Assembly: GCF_036492245.1 (NCBI RefSeq) | Contig: NZ_AP025286.1 | Location: 1,178,001 to 1,242,000, forward strand | Source: Treponema bryantii | Lineage (GTDB): Bacteria > Spirochaetota > Spirochaetia > Treponematales > Treponemataceae | DNA length: 64,000 nucleotides | Direction of reading: 5' to 3' | In this document: positions 48,359-57,052 of the stretch, one piece after another | Numbering within the stretch: position 1 is the stretch's first letter | How the letters are laid out: every line of letters begins with the position of its first letter | The notes under the pieces: model-generated | Told to the model about the DNA's origin: nothing | Seen by the model: only the letters and a program-made list of their open reading frames with translations | The model's database searches: none | Program-made: the position numbers and the translations under genes

Positions 48359-50485
48359 TTACACTCTGAATTTATCTATCTGACCACCAATATCTTCAAT
48401 TGATGACTTCATCTTTTCTGAAATGTCGCGAAGGGCAATACCGGTATCCTTAATTCTTTCTGCATCCTGTGTCATTTCTTCAACACTGGTCTGCATGATA
48501 CCAGTTGCGTCCTGAAGATTTTTAACTTCTTCAAGAATAGCCTTATTTCCCTGTGACATTTCAACGCTGGCAGTTTTTACCTCAATTGTAGAATCGTTCA
48601 TAGAATGAAGTGCATTCGAAATATGCATAGAGCCTGTATTCTGCTCTTCCATTGCAGCCTGAATCTGATGAACAAGCTGTTCAGTATCAGAAATCTTATT
48701 TGTTACAGACTGGAATGCTTTACTTGATTCTTCCGATGCAGAAACTACATTATCAATTGAGTTCTTGATATTGTTCAGCTGATCACCAATTGTTTTTGAC
48801 TGAGAAGAAGAGGTTTCAGAAAGCTTACGGATTTCATCAGCAACAACCGAGAATCCCTTACCTGCATCTCCGGCATGAGCAGCCTCAATTGCGGCGTTCA
48901 TAGCAAGAAGGTTAGTCTGTTCTGCAATATCTGCAATTGCAGTGTTCGCATCCTGCAAAGTTTCACTCTGGTTTTTGATGTCTTCAATAATTGTATTTAC
49001 ATTTATCTGCATCTGAATACCAGTCTGTGCAGATTCCGCAAGAGCATCAAAAGATTCAGACATCTTTTCCATAGAAATATTTACAGATTTAATATTTCCA
49101 ATCATCTGTTCAATAGCTGCAGATGCATCAGAAACTTCAGAAGATTGTTTGCCAATCATTGTTCCTAAAGATTCAATGTTAGTGGCAATTTCATTTACAG
49201 CTCCAGCTGTCTGTTGAACCGAAGTATACTGATTTGAAATCTGTTTATGTACAGATTCAATACTGTTAAGAATTTCATCAATAGAAGTGGCTGTGTTCTG
49301 TGTAGATGAATCCAGTGCGAGACCAGCGCTTCCAAGAGTATCTCTTGATTTCTTTACCTGAGCAATAATGGACTGCAGTTTTTCCGTAAAGTTATTAAAG
49401 CCGGAAACCACATCACCAATTTCATCTTTAAGATGAATATTAATTCGTTTTGTAAGATCTGCATCACCAGTAGCAATGTCGTTGATGGTATTCTTTACAT
49501 ATCCCAGAGGTTTTATAAGAAGTGAAACAAGAATTAAGGTTGAAATTACAACAATAATAATGGCAATTATAATAGCAATGGCAATGATTGTAGTTATTTT
49601 AGAAAGGCTGTCAAAGTATTCACTGTATGGAGCAGCACACATAATTGCCCAATCGCTGCCACCTCCAACCGGCATATATGAAACAACCTTTTTTTCTTTA
49701 GAAACAGGTTCAGTAACAATCTGATAGCCGGTCTCACCTGCAACAACAGCTTCAATCATATAATCCCATGGAGTTTTTACCTTTTCATCAACCTGTTCCA
49801 TTTCCCATGACGAATAATCTTCCTGAGACATTCCTTCGTAAGAATTTCGACCGATTACAAGTCCAGATGCTGTAGACATAATTGTTGGATGTGAATTTTT
49901 ACCAATCAGAATCGAATCAGAAAGGTTATATACATCATCACCATTTACGATAGAAGAAAGAATACCTATTGCTTTATTAGGATTTTTTGCGCTATAAACC
50001 GGAATACTATAGAACATGATTGTTTCATCGCCAGCCCATTCCATCATATATTTTTTAGGTAACGGGTCGATAATAACTCTTTTTCCTGAAATAGTTTGCT
50101 GAAAAAAATCCTGATCAGAGACATCTACATAAACACCATCAGGTCTTATACACATTCCTTTGTCATTATAAAAAGCAAGGTTTTCAAGATGTTCTGGATT
50201 TGCTATGGCAATAGCTGAAAGCTGTGCAGTTTTCTGTTCCAGTGTAATATCTTCATCACGAAGATAAGGAAGTTCCGCAATTGCTTCCAGGAAGTAGAAT
50301 TCCTTTTCCATTACATCATGTAAAATTTTAGCAGATTTCTGGGCATTTAATTCCATAATCTGTTGGGTACTTGTTGAGATAGAATCTGATAATTCCCGTC
50401 TTGCAACAAGTCCAACTGCAATTACTGCGAGGTTTACCAATACAACAACAAAAACGATGATTTTAAATTTTAAACTGATCTTCAC
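48359..50485 (-). CDS. Methyl-accepting chemotaxis protein
   Basis: 708 residues from GTG 50485 with AGGAGG 5 bases upstream. Topology: membrane segment at about 7-28, a periplasmic dCache-type sensor (about 35-300, with the YVDVSDQDFFQ and VSYMPV patterns), a second segment at about 305-327 (Ile/Val-rich), a HAMP domain (about 330-380) and a long signalling coiled coil. The hairpin tip that contacts CheA/CheW is IAEQTNLLAMNAAIEAAHAG near 541-560. The sensor ligand is unknown but dCache domains often bind amino acids. No che genes are near. Confidence 0.95.
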   Translation of the reverse strand: MKISLKFKIIVFVVVLVNLAVIAVGLVARRELSDSISTSTQQIMELNAQKSAKILHDVMEKEFYFLEAIAELPYLRDEDITLEQKTAQLSAIAIANPEHLENLAFYNDKGMCIRPDGVYVDVSDQDFFQQTISGKRVIIDPLPKKYMMEWAGDETIMFYSIPVYSAKNPNKAIGILSSIVNGDDVYNLSDSILIGKNSHPTIMSTASGLVIGRNSYEGMSQEDYSSWEMEQVDEKVKTPWDYMIEAVVAGETGYQIVTEPVSKEKKVVSYMPVGGGSDWAIMCAAPYSEYFDSLSKITTIIAIAIIIAIIIVVISTLILVSLLIKPLGYVKNTINDIATGDADLTKRINIHLKDEIGDVVSGFNNFTEKLQSIIAQVKKSRDTLGSAGLALDSSTQNTATSIDEILNSIESVHKQISNQYTSVQQTAGAVNEIATNIESLGTMIGKQSSEVSDASAAIEQMIGNIKSVNISMEKMSESFDALAESAQTGIQMQINVNTIIEDIKNQSETLQDANTAIADIAEQTNLLAMNAAIEAAHAGDAGKGFSVVADEIRKLSETSSSQSKTIGDQLNNIKNSIDNVVSASEESSKAFQSVTNKISDTEQLVHQIQAAMEEQNTGSMHISNALHSMNDSTIEVKTASVEMSQGNKAILEEVKNLQDATGIMQTSVEEMTQDAERIKDTGIALRDISEKMKSSIEDIGGQIDKFRV

Positions 50486-50576
50486 AACAACCTCCTGAAT
50501 ATCAATACTATTTTATAACAGGTTGTTAAGAAAAAAAAGAAAAAAATACAATTATTCTGAATTTTTTAAGCAGATA

Positions 50577-51341
50577 TTAAAGACGAACAGGAACACCGTT
50601 TCGGTTCAATTCATCTTTAATCTGGCCTACAGTATAAGTTCCGTTGTGAACCATGCTGGCAACAAGCGCTGCGTCTGCCTTTCCTGTGGTGAGTGCGTCT
50701 GCTAAGTGGGCAGGGGTACCGCCGCCGCCACTGGCAATAACAGGAACCGGAACATTTTCGGAAATCAAACGTGTAAGCTCGATATCATAACCATTCTTTG
50801 TTCCGTCAGCATCCATAGAGTTCAATACAATTTCACCGGCGCCAAGTTCAACACCACGCTTAGCCCATTCAAGAGCATCGAGCCCTGTGTCTACGCGGCC
50901 ACCGTTGATAGTAGTTCCAAATCCGCTTGGTTTTGTAGGGTCGCGGCGAACATCCATACCAAGAACAATACTCTGGCTTCCAAAAACCTTTGCGCCCTCA
51001 GTAATAAGTCCCGGGTTCTTTACAGCCTGACTATTCAGAGAAACTTTTTCAGCACCGGCAAGAATAGTAGAGCGGATATCTTCGATAGTACCGATTCCAC
51101 CGCCAACGCAGAAAGGAATGAAAACCTGCTGAGCAACGCGCGATATCAAATCAAGAATAGGACCACGCCCTCGAGCCGAAGCAATAATATCGTAAAAAAC
51201 CAGCTCATCAACGCCCTGTCGGTAATATTCAGCAGCCATCTCAACAGGATCGCCGATATCTATATTATTCTGAAACTTTACACCCTTAGTAGTTCGTCCG
51301 TCCTTTACATCCAGACATATAATAATTCTTTTCTTTAGCAT
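50577..51341 (-). CDS. hisF: Imidazole glycerol phosphate synthase, cyclase subunit
   Basis: 254 residues of the (beta/alpha)8 barrel. Catalytic Asp 11 is in CLDVKDGR, and the second is in GMDVRRDP near 128. The FCVGGGIG and VIASGGGGTP phosphate-binding loops are intact. HisF uses ammonia from HisH to make IGP and AICAR. It overlaps hisH by 7 bases. It is a histidine gene pair without the rest of the pathway; in other bacteria such isolated HisFH pairs can also serve surface sugar amidation (as in PseA/LegA systems). Confidence 0.93.
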   Translation of the reverse strand: MLKKRIIICLDVKDGRTTKGVKFQNNIDIGDPVEMAAEYYRQGVDELVFYDIIASARGRGPILDLISRVAQQVFIPFCVGGGIGTIEDIRSTILAGAEKVSLNSQAVKNPGLITEGAKVFGSQSIVLGMDVRRDPTKPSGFGTTINGGRVDTGLDALEWAKRGVELGAGEIVLNSMDADGTKNGYDIELTRLISENVPVPVIASGGGGTPAHLADALTTGKADAALVASMVHNGTYTVGQIKDELNRNGVPVRL

Positions 51342-51970
51342 GATGTCCCCAACTTACAGAAGTTCTCAATAATCTTCAGTCCAGTCACACCACTTTTTTC
51401 CGGGTGGAACTGACAGGCAAATACATTTCCTTTCTGAATTACAGAAGGAACTTTAATTCCATATTCAGCATAAGCTTTTACAACCGATGCATCTTTAGGA
51501 CAGATTACAAAAGAGTGAACAAAGTAAACATCAGAATCATTTTTAATTCCTGCCAGAATAGGGCAGTCACCGTTTTCAAAGCTGATGTTATTCCAGCCCA
51601 TGTGAGGAACCTTGATTTTATCTTCCTTCATCTTTGGCTCAATTGTATAAAAATGTTTGATTTCGCCTTCAACAAGACCAAGACAGGTAGCATCGCCTTC
51701 TTCAGAATGTTCAAAAATAATCTGAGAACCAACACAGATTCCAAGAAGAGGCTTGCCCGCAGCAACCTGCTCACGAACGAATTCATCAAAGCCGCTTTTT
51801 TTAAGCTCAGCCATAGCGTAGGCATCATCACCATCGCCAGGGAACATAAAGCGGTCACAATCTTTCAGTTCAGAAGGATTTTTAGAACGGATATAAGGAA
51901 TCTTCAGATAATCCAGAGCACGCTCAAGACTAGTGATATTTCCTGCATTAAAATCAATAATTCCAACCAT
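51335..51970 (-). CDS. hisH: Imidazole glycerol phosphate synthase, glutaminase subunit
   Basis: 211 residues of the class I glutamine amidotransferase fold. The nucleophile Cys is in GICVGSQIIF near 83, and the His-Glu pair is in CQFHPEKSG near 190. The oxyanion and PGDGDDAY elements fit HisH. It feeds ammonia to HisF. The starter methionine follows TATAAT by 7 bases, so the message may be leaderless. The long palindrome at 52029-52232 lies directly upstream. Confidence 0.92.
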   Translation of the reverse strand: MVGIIDFNAGNITSLERALDYLKIPYIRSKNPSELKDCDRFMFPGDGDDAYAMAELKKSGFDEFVREQVAAGKPLLGICVGSQIIFEHSEEGDATCLGLVEGEIKHFYTIEPKMKEDKIKVPHMGWNNISFENGDCPILAGIKNDSDVYFVHSFVICPKDASVVKAYAEYGIKVPSVIQKGNVFACQFHPEKSGVTGLKIIENFCKLGTSC

Positions 51971-51977
51971 GTTTCTA

Positions 51978-51983
51978 ATTATA
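51978..51983 (-). promoter_or_regulatory. -10 box 7 bases before hisH
   Basis: On the reverse strand TATAAT is followed by TAGAAAC and ATG. TTGTTT sits 16 bases further up. No Shine-Dalgarno is present. Confidence 0.45.
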
Positions 51984-52028
51984 GAAATATTAGAAAAAAA
52001 AACAAGAATTTTGGAACAATTTTCAAGG

Positions 52029-52232
52029 CTTCCGTATTATAAGTAAACCGTGAACTTTGGCTCCCAGTCTCGTATTTGTAGGTCAAAAACGCGCAATATT
52101 GCGCTAGACGTTGTTTGTGGTATAGAAACTATTATACCTGCCGCTTTCGCGGCAACCACAAACAAAGTCTTTTTGCCCTACAAATCCGCTCTTTCGCGCC
52201 AAAATTTTCTTTGATTCTTTTAAATGCGGAAG
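52029..52232. repeat. 204-bp nested imperfect palindrome (branched structure)
   Basis: Complementary blocks lie on shared axes: CTTCCGTATT/AATGCGGAAG (52029/52223), TTTGGC/GCCAAA (52056/52198), ATTTGTAGG/CCTACAAAT (52074/52177), AAAAA/TTTTT (52085/52170) and TTGTTTGTGGT/ACCACAAACAA (52111/52155). Small hairpins GCGCAATATTGCGC (52091-52104) and CCGCTTTCGCGG (52141-52152) branch from it. It could be a structured RNA, a MITE-like element or a terminator region. It fills the GH43-hisH gap, which has no gene. Confidence 0.6.
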
Positions 52233-52271
52233 TTCTGAAACTATTTCTATTTATTTTTAGATTTCGTTTTA

Positions 52272-53726
52272 TTAATCAAATGTAAATTTATCAAATTCTG
52301 CAATTATTTCTTTTGATGAAGACAAGAACTCAAAGTAAACCGCACGCTTTCCAATCACACCAGAAGTGAGTGGGACAGTTGCTGTTTTCTCACCTTTCTT
52401 CATATCAAATGATGCAATAACCTTGCCCTTATAATCGTCAACGCGAACATTTACAGTCAAATCTTCTTTTGCAAGAATATCAGCTGTAACAGTCTTAGGA
52501 GTATTTGCACCAAACTGAAGATAGCGGAAGCCTACAGTCAAATTGCTTGTGATATCAACGATTGGAGAAGAGATATTATCATCCTTTTCATAAACAGGTT
52601 TAATGTAAGCGCCGCCCATGCCACCGTTGTATCCGCCTTTTGCACCACCATAGATATGAACAGCATAACCTGCAGAAATCCACTTGCGTGCATCAAGACC
52701 GTTGATGTGGGCACCCTGAGATGTCATTTCAACTGGCTCTGAAGCAACAGGCTCTCCATCCTTGTAAGTAATCTTTCCAACAAAAATACGGCCGTTTTTA
52801 TCCATTGCAACATCAACAGGTTCAAGCATAGCCTGACGAGAATACTCATCAGTTCCAATCTGGCGGTGATAGAAAATGTACCACTGGCCGTTTACTTCCA
52901 TAAGACTTCCGTGGTTGTTACCCCAGCGGTAGCTCATCTGATTTTTGCCGTCAGGACCAGGAAGAATCTCGCCGCCGTTAAAACTGATATCGCCACCCAT
53001 CTTGTAATCTCCAAGAGGAGTGTCGCAGTATTTGTAAGAAAGGAATCCGTTACAGTCTTCGTAAACACCATACTGTGGGCGGTGAGTGTAGTAACGCTTA
53101 GAATAGATGAAAACATATTTACCAAAAAGCTTACGAGGAGAAGAGGCCTCAAAGAAAGCATCATTTTCATCATCCATACCATCATCTGGGGACCATGGAG
53201 TAATACTGTGCTTTACAACATTTTCGCGGAGAGTTTCCTTTTTAATTGTACACATATCGTCGTTGAGCTCTGCACAGTATTGCTTACAGAAACCCCAGAA
53301 GGCATAAACCTTGCCATCATCATCAACTAAAATACCAGGATCAAAGGCAAGTTCTGTAAGTTTTGGATTTGTAAAAGGTCCTGCAGGATTCTTACTTGTA
53401 GCCAGCATGATGCGTGAACCTTTTGCTTCTGCTGCATACATATAGAATGTATCGCCTTTCTGAACAACGTCTGGAGCATACAAAATTGAACCGTCTGTAG
53501 AAGTATAGCATACACCGTGACAGGTCCAGTTAGTTAAATCATCAACTGGGGCAGACCATACAACCTGATCAGTTCCACAATATTCAGTTTTAAGTGTATC
53601 GTGAGAGCCGTAAAGATAAACTCTCTTTTCTCCATTATATTCAAAAACTCGTGGTTCTCCGTCTGGAACATGTTCCCAAAGCGGCATATAAGGGTTAGCA
53701 CCTTTTATATATTCCTTTTTATTCAT
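52272..53726 (-). CDS. Glycoside hydrolase family 43 protein
   Basis: 484 residues. A five-bladed propeller occupies about 1-310 with likely catalytic acidic residues at Asp 22 (PDGEPRVF), the Asp of FDPGI near 128, and the Glu of FFEASS near 194. The C-terminal 150 residues form a beta-sandwich resembling a CBM6-type or associated domain (DDYKGKVIASFDMKKGEK). GH43 members are mostly arabinofuranosidases or xylosidases, or galactanases, with an inverting mechanism. No signal peptide is seen, so it acts on imported oligosaccharides. GAGG precedes the ATG. Confidence 0.85.
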   Translation of the reverse strand: MNKKEYIKGANPYMPLWEHVPDGEPRVFEYNGEKRVYLYGSHDTLKTEYCGTDQVVWSAPVDDLTNWTCHGVCYTSTDGSILYAPDVVQKGDTFYMYAAEAKGSRIMLATSKNPAGPFTNPKLTELAFDPGILVDDDGKVYAFWGFCKQYCAELNDDMCTIKKETLRENVVKHSITPWSPDDGMDDENDAFFEASSPRKLFGKYVFIYSKRYYTHRPQYGVYEDCNGFLSYKYCDTPLGDYKMGGDISFNGGEILPGPDGKNQMSYRWGNNHGSLMEVNGQWYIFYHRQIGTDEYSRQAMLEPVDVAMDKNGRIFVGKITYKDGEPVASEPVEMTSQGAHINGLDARKWISAGYAVHIYGGAKGGYNGGMGGAYIKPVYEKDDNISSPIVDITSNLTVGFRYLQFGANTPKTVTADILAKEDLTVNVRVDDYKGKVIASFDMKKGEKTATVPLTSGVIGKRAVYFEFLSSSKEIIAEFDKFTFD

Positions 53727-53801
53727 ATTAAAACCTCACTTGATAGATAAAGATAAAGAAGAATAACTATTGAATCAAGTGATTTTGACCGATAAAAAAG
53801 T

Positions 53802-54029
53802 ATGGCAATAAAAGAATATTTATCAGTTATTTTAGGCGTATTAAAAGATTTTCGTGTAATTGGAACTGTTATTGTCATGATTCTTGTAATTCAGTTTGCA
53901 AAATTTGTTACTACATACAAGAAAAAGCCTCATAAACCTAAAAATAAAAAAGGTTCTAATGCAGCACCTGCACCAAAGAAAGAAGAACCTAAAGCAGAGG
54001 GTGAAGAAGCTTCTGCAGAAGAAAAATAA
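53802..54029 (+). CDS. Small membrane protein with charged Lys/Glu tail
   Basis: 75 residues. One membrane helix at about 18-36 (VIGTVIVMILVIQFAKFV) is followed by a basic, Pro-rich stretch and a Lys/Glu/Ala tail. No Shine-Dalgarno is visible; GATAAA ends 5 bases before the ATG, so it may be another leaderless gene. The tail would be cytoplasmic or periplasmic depending on orientation; the positive residues after the helix favour the cytoplasm. Similar in style to the protein at 63525. Function unknown. Confidence 0.65.
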   Translation: MAIKEYLSVILGVLKDFRVIGTVIVMILVIQFAKFVTTYKKKPHKPKNKKGSNAAPAPKKEEPKAEGEEASAEEK

Positions 54030-54095
54030 AACTTTTTCATTAAATTTTACTCTTAAAACTTCCTGAAATCTTTAAAGCCGTACCATATTATAGAT

Positions 54096-55634
54096 ATGGG
54101 TAATAATGAAATCATTTCTACAGATGAACCATGTCTGGATTATGTAACACAGACTGCTTTTAACAATTTTGGAATAAAGTATCTGTATCCATGGCAGAGA
54201 CTTGTCGTTTCAAATATTCTCGAAGCTTATGAGTACTGGAAAAAGCCTCTTGAGTATGAAGATGAAGGTGAGCTTACAGATTCGTTCTGTAAAGGCCGGC
54301 AGATTGTACTGCTTCCAACGGGCGCGGGAAAGTCACTTTGTTTTCAGATTCCGGCATTGCTTCTGGATGGACCGTCTTTAATCATTTATCCTCTTCTTGC
54401 CCTTATGACCGATCAGCAGAGGCGTATGGAAGAGGGGAGTCTTAGAAGTGTGACTTTTCGAGGCGGGCAGACTGACGAAGAACGTGAAGAAAACTTTCGT
54501 AAAATCAGGGAAGGGGCACAGATAATTCTGGCAAATCCAGAAGTTTTGCAGAGTGAAAGTCTTTTAGAGCAGTTGAAGGATGTAGGGATAAAGCATATAG
54601 CCATAGATGAAGCTCATTGTGTTTCAGAATGGGGTGATTCATTCCGTCCGGCTTATCTTGGACTTGGTAATGTAATAAAAGTACTGAATCCGCCGGTAAT
54701 TACAGCTTTTACGGCAACTGCGTCTCCAGAAGTGCTTTCACGTGTCGCAGAAATTCTTTTTGATGGAAATGCACATGTTGTAAGAAGTGAAAGTGACAGA
54801 AAGAATATTATTTATTATGTCCGACAGGCAGCTGCAAAAAAGAAGGAAGCTCTGCTGCTCGCCAGAACAGAACAGCGCCCCATGATTATTTTCTGCGGTA
54901 CTCGTAATAAAGCTGAAGATATGGCGCGGGAATTAAATGTGTGTCTTGGAGACGGAACTGCGCGGTTTTATCACGCAGGCCTTGATAAATCGGAAAAAGA
55001 TGAAACAGAAAAATGGTTTTATGACAGTAAGGATGGGATCTTGTGCGCTACCTGTGCCTATGGAATGGGTGTGGATAAAAAAGACATTAAGACTGTTGTT
55101 CATATAGTGCCATCCGCAACAGCTGAAGCGTACATTCAGGAAGCCGGCCGCGGCGGCCGTGATGGCAGCATCGCCAAGGCAATACTTTTATGGAGTCCCG
55201 CAGACTCTCTGGATTATTCTGTATATGCACCGGGCACCCGTCAGGCTGCCATGAGGGACTTCGCAGAAACCACAGAATGCCGCCGCCAGGTTTTACTCGA
55301 CGCGCTGGGCGCCGAGCAGGCAGTCTGTAGCGGCTGTGACTTATGCGATGCGCGGCGTGCAGCTACTCCACAAAAATCTCCGCCTTCTGACTGGCAGACA
55401 GCCTATGAAATCATAAAAAAAGCCAGAAACTACTATTCGGAAGATGAAATAGAAACAGAATTATTCGAAACTATGAATAACCGTACCCGCCGCCTTTTAG
55501 GCCTCAATGTCTGGACTCACAAGGACACGGTGGAAGTGGTAAAACAGTTAAAGGATTCCGGGCGTATTGAAATTGATAATTTTTTTTGGAAAGGACAGTT
55601 AAGGATTAGAAAACGGAAGTCTTCAAAAATCTGA
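54096..55634 (+). CDS. recQ: RecQ-family DNA helicase
   Basis: 512 residues. Helicase motifs: LPTGAGKSLCFQIPALLL (motif I) near 69-86, DEAHCVSEWG (motif II) near 170-179, TAFTATASP (III), and QEAGRGGRDG (VI) near 348-357. A zinc-binding element with four Cys (CRR, CSGCDLC) follows near 390-415. There is no HRDC domain. It unwinds DNA 3' to 5' in repair. The last four codons lie inside the left arm of a 148-bp palindrome. TATTAT lies 4 bases before the ATG and no ribosome site is seen. Confidence 0.9.
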   Translation: MGNNEIISTDEPCLDYVTQTAFNNFGIKYLYPWQRLVVSNILEAYEYWKKPLEYEDEGELTDSFCKGRQIVLLPTGAGKSLCFQIPALLLDGPSLIIYPLLALMTDQQRRMEEGSLRSVTFRGGQTDEEREENFRKIREGAQIILANPEVLQSESLLEQLKDVGIKHIAIDEAHCVSEWGDSFRPAYLGLGNVIKVLNPPVITAFTATASPEVLSRVAEILFDGNAHVVRSESDRKNIIYYVRQAAAKKKEALLLARTEQRPMIIFCGTRNKAEDMARELNVCLGDGTARFYHAGLDKSEKDETEKWFYDSKDGILCATCAYGMGVDKKDIKTVVHIVPSATAEAYIQEAGRGGRDGSIAKAILLWSPADSLDYSVYAPGTRQAAMRDFAETTECRRQVLLDALGAEQAVCSGCDLCDARRAATPQKSPPSDWQTAYEIIKKARNYYSEDEIETELFETMNNRTRRLLGLNVWTHKDTVEVVKQLKDSGRIEIDNFFWKGQLRIRKRKSSKI

Positions 55635-55771
55635 CGGGCTCCCGCTGCATCACGCCTATCAAACTGCGGTTGGGCGTAAGAGGTATCCGACTCGCTTCAG
55701 CTGGCGCTTCCGCTCGCGAACGCCCAAATGCAGTTTCTAGTCGTGATTCGCTCGCGCCCGTCAGATTTTTG
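55624..55771. repeat. 148-bp nested palindrome between recQ and the OmpA-like gene
   Basis: The outer arms CAAAAATCTGACGGGC / GCCCGTCAGATTTTTG (55624-55639, 55756-55771) are perfect over 16 bp. Inside are ATCACG/CGTGAT and AAACTGC-GG-TTGGGCG / CGCCCAA-AT-GCAGTTT. The loop is GC-rich. The left arm includes the recQ stop codon. It lies between convergent genes and may act as a bidirectional terminator or belong to a mobile palindrome family. Confidence 0.7.
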
Positions 55772-55783
55772 TATTCACAGTAA

Positions 55784-56995
55784 TTAATCCATAATTGTGA
55801 TTTCAACACGTCTATTTTTTACTCGCCCAGCTTCCGTAGAATTCGTTGCGACAGGCTCCGTAGCACCCTTACCCTGTGTGAATACATGATACTGATCGCG
55901 AATACCAAGTTGTACAAGGAATTCAGCAACTGCATCTGCGCGTTCTTCAGAAAGTTTCTGCTGCATTTTTACGGTTCCGCGGTCTGCACAGTGGCCTGTA
56001 ATCAAAAGGTCGTTTGAAAACTCTTTTAGAATCTCACCGATTTTTTCAATTTTTTTCTTTTCAGAAGGAAGAAGGATAACAGAATCCGGTTCAAACTGAA
56101 TTGCATCCAGACTGATTGTAAGACCTTTATCTCCCTGTTTTATAGAAATATTATCAAGTTTATATTTTTCAACTGTTTTCTGAAGTTTTTTAAGGTTAGT
56201 TTTGTCATTTACAGATTTATAATCAGTTACCTCACCATGGGCAGTTCCCCGGAATGCAAAGGTGTTGTTATAGGTATCATACATGTAGATTACAAATTCT
56301 TCTGTATAATGGTCGAGTTCTCCGCGTTCATTGTCCCACCAGATTTTCTGAATTGCCTGACCCTGAGTTCCTGCATAAGTACAGTCTGAATTGTAATTAT
56401 TTTCACTCAGATTATCCTGAAAGAACTTATACTGCACTTCGAGTACACGGAGGATTTTATCATCTGTTTCTTCATCACCAATATAAGTATAGGTAGCTGT
56501 AAAAGGAACCTGGATAGCTTCTTCCATATTAAACAGCTCGCGGCAATCATGTACTTCAAGACCTTCACTTGTCCATGATTCACCAATCTTGATTTTTTTA
56601 TCAGAAAAAGATGGAACGCTTTGTACTGTAGGCAGATAATCATTGTCAGAGTCGTGGAGCTGTCCATTAGCATCGCGGTAAACTCTAACGGAATTTTCTT
56701 CTCCCCAGGAAAGCATTCTTCCAGTGGAATTCATAAAGTTGTTCTGAGTTGTCATGTAGTGAGTAAAAAGTTTAGCAGATCCATCCTGTTGAGTTTCTGT
56801 TACGGTGGTGGAAGTACGGTTTATAAACTCTGTTCTATTATTTAATCTTCCATTTATATAAGCTTCTTCTTCAACTGTGGCTACATGTGATACAGCATCA
56901 CCTTTTTTCTGCTTAAATTCAAATAAAATGCCTTCATCGGCAAATAAAGAAAAGGTAATGAATAAAAGTATTGCAGTTACAGATATACGTTTCAT
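55784..56995 (-). CDS. OmpA-family outer-membrane or periplasmic protein
   Basis: 403 residues with a signal peptide (1-19, ending SLFA). The middle (about 25-280) is a beta-rich domain with many paired Thr and Tyr. The C-terminal 110 residues are an OmpA-like peptidoglycan-binding domain (ITGHCADRGTVKMQQKLSEERADAV near 335, ending VKNRRVEI). The Asp/Arg residues that hold the peptidoglycan amino acid are present. AGGAGG is 11 bases before the ATG. It probably links the envelope to the wall. Confidence 0.87.
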   Translation of the reverse strand: MKRISVTAILLFITFSLFADEGILFEFKQKKGDAVSHVATVEEEAYINGRLNNRTEFINRTSTTVTETQQDGSAKLFTHYMTTQNNFMNSTGRMLSWGEENSVRVYRDANGQLHDSDNDYLPTVQSVPSFSDKKIKIGESWTSEGLEVHDCRELFNMEEAIQVPFTATYTYIGDEETDDKILRVLEVQYKFFQDNLSENNYNSDCTYAGTQGQAIQKIWWDNERGELDHYTEEFVIYMYDTYNNTFAFRGTAHGEVTDYKSVNDKTNLKKLQKTVEKYKLDNISIKQGDKGLTISLDAIQFEPDSVILLPSEKKKIEKIGEILKEFSNDLLITGHCADRGTVKMQQKLSEERADAVAEFLVQLGIRDQYHVFTQGKGATEPVATNSTEAGRVKNRRVEITIMD

Positions 56996-57040
56996 AAAGA
57001 AATGAACCTCCTGATACTATCATTATCGGCATTTATGGTT

Positions 57041-57046
57041 TATATT
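57041..57046 (+). promoter_or_regulatory. -10 box 6 bases before the endonuclease-like gene start
   Basis: TATATT ends 6 bases before ATG 57053. This supports the shorter start of that gene and means that the two divergent genes have overlapping control regions. Confidence 0.4.
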
Positions 57047-57052
57047 GTAAAA

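Noticed and set aside
50706-52042. Two frames of about 210 residues opposite hisF and hisH
   Set aside because: Both are antisense to well-supported genes and have no recognisable motif.
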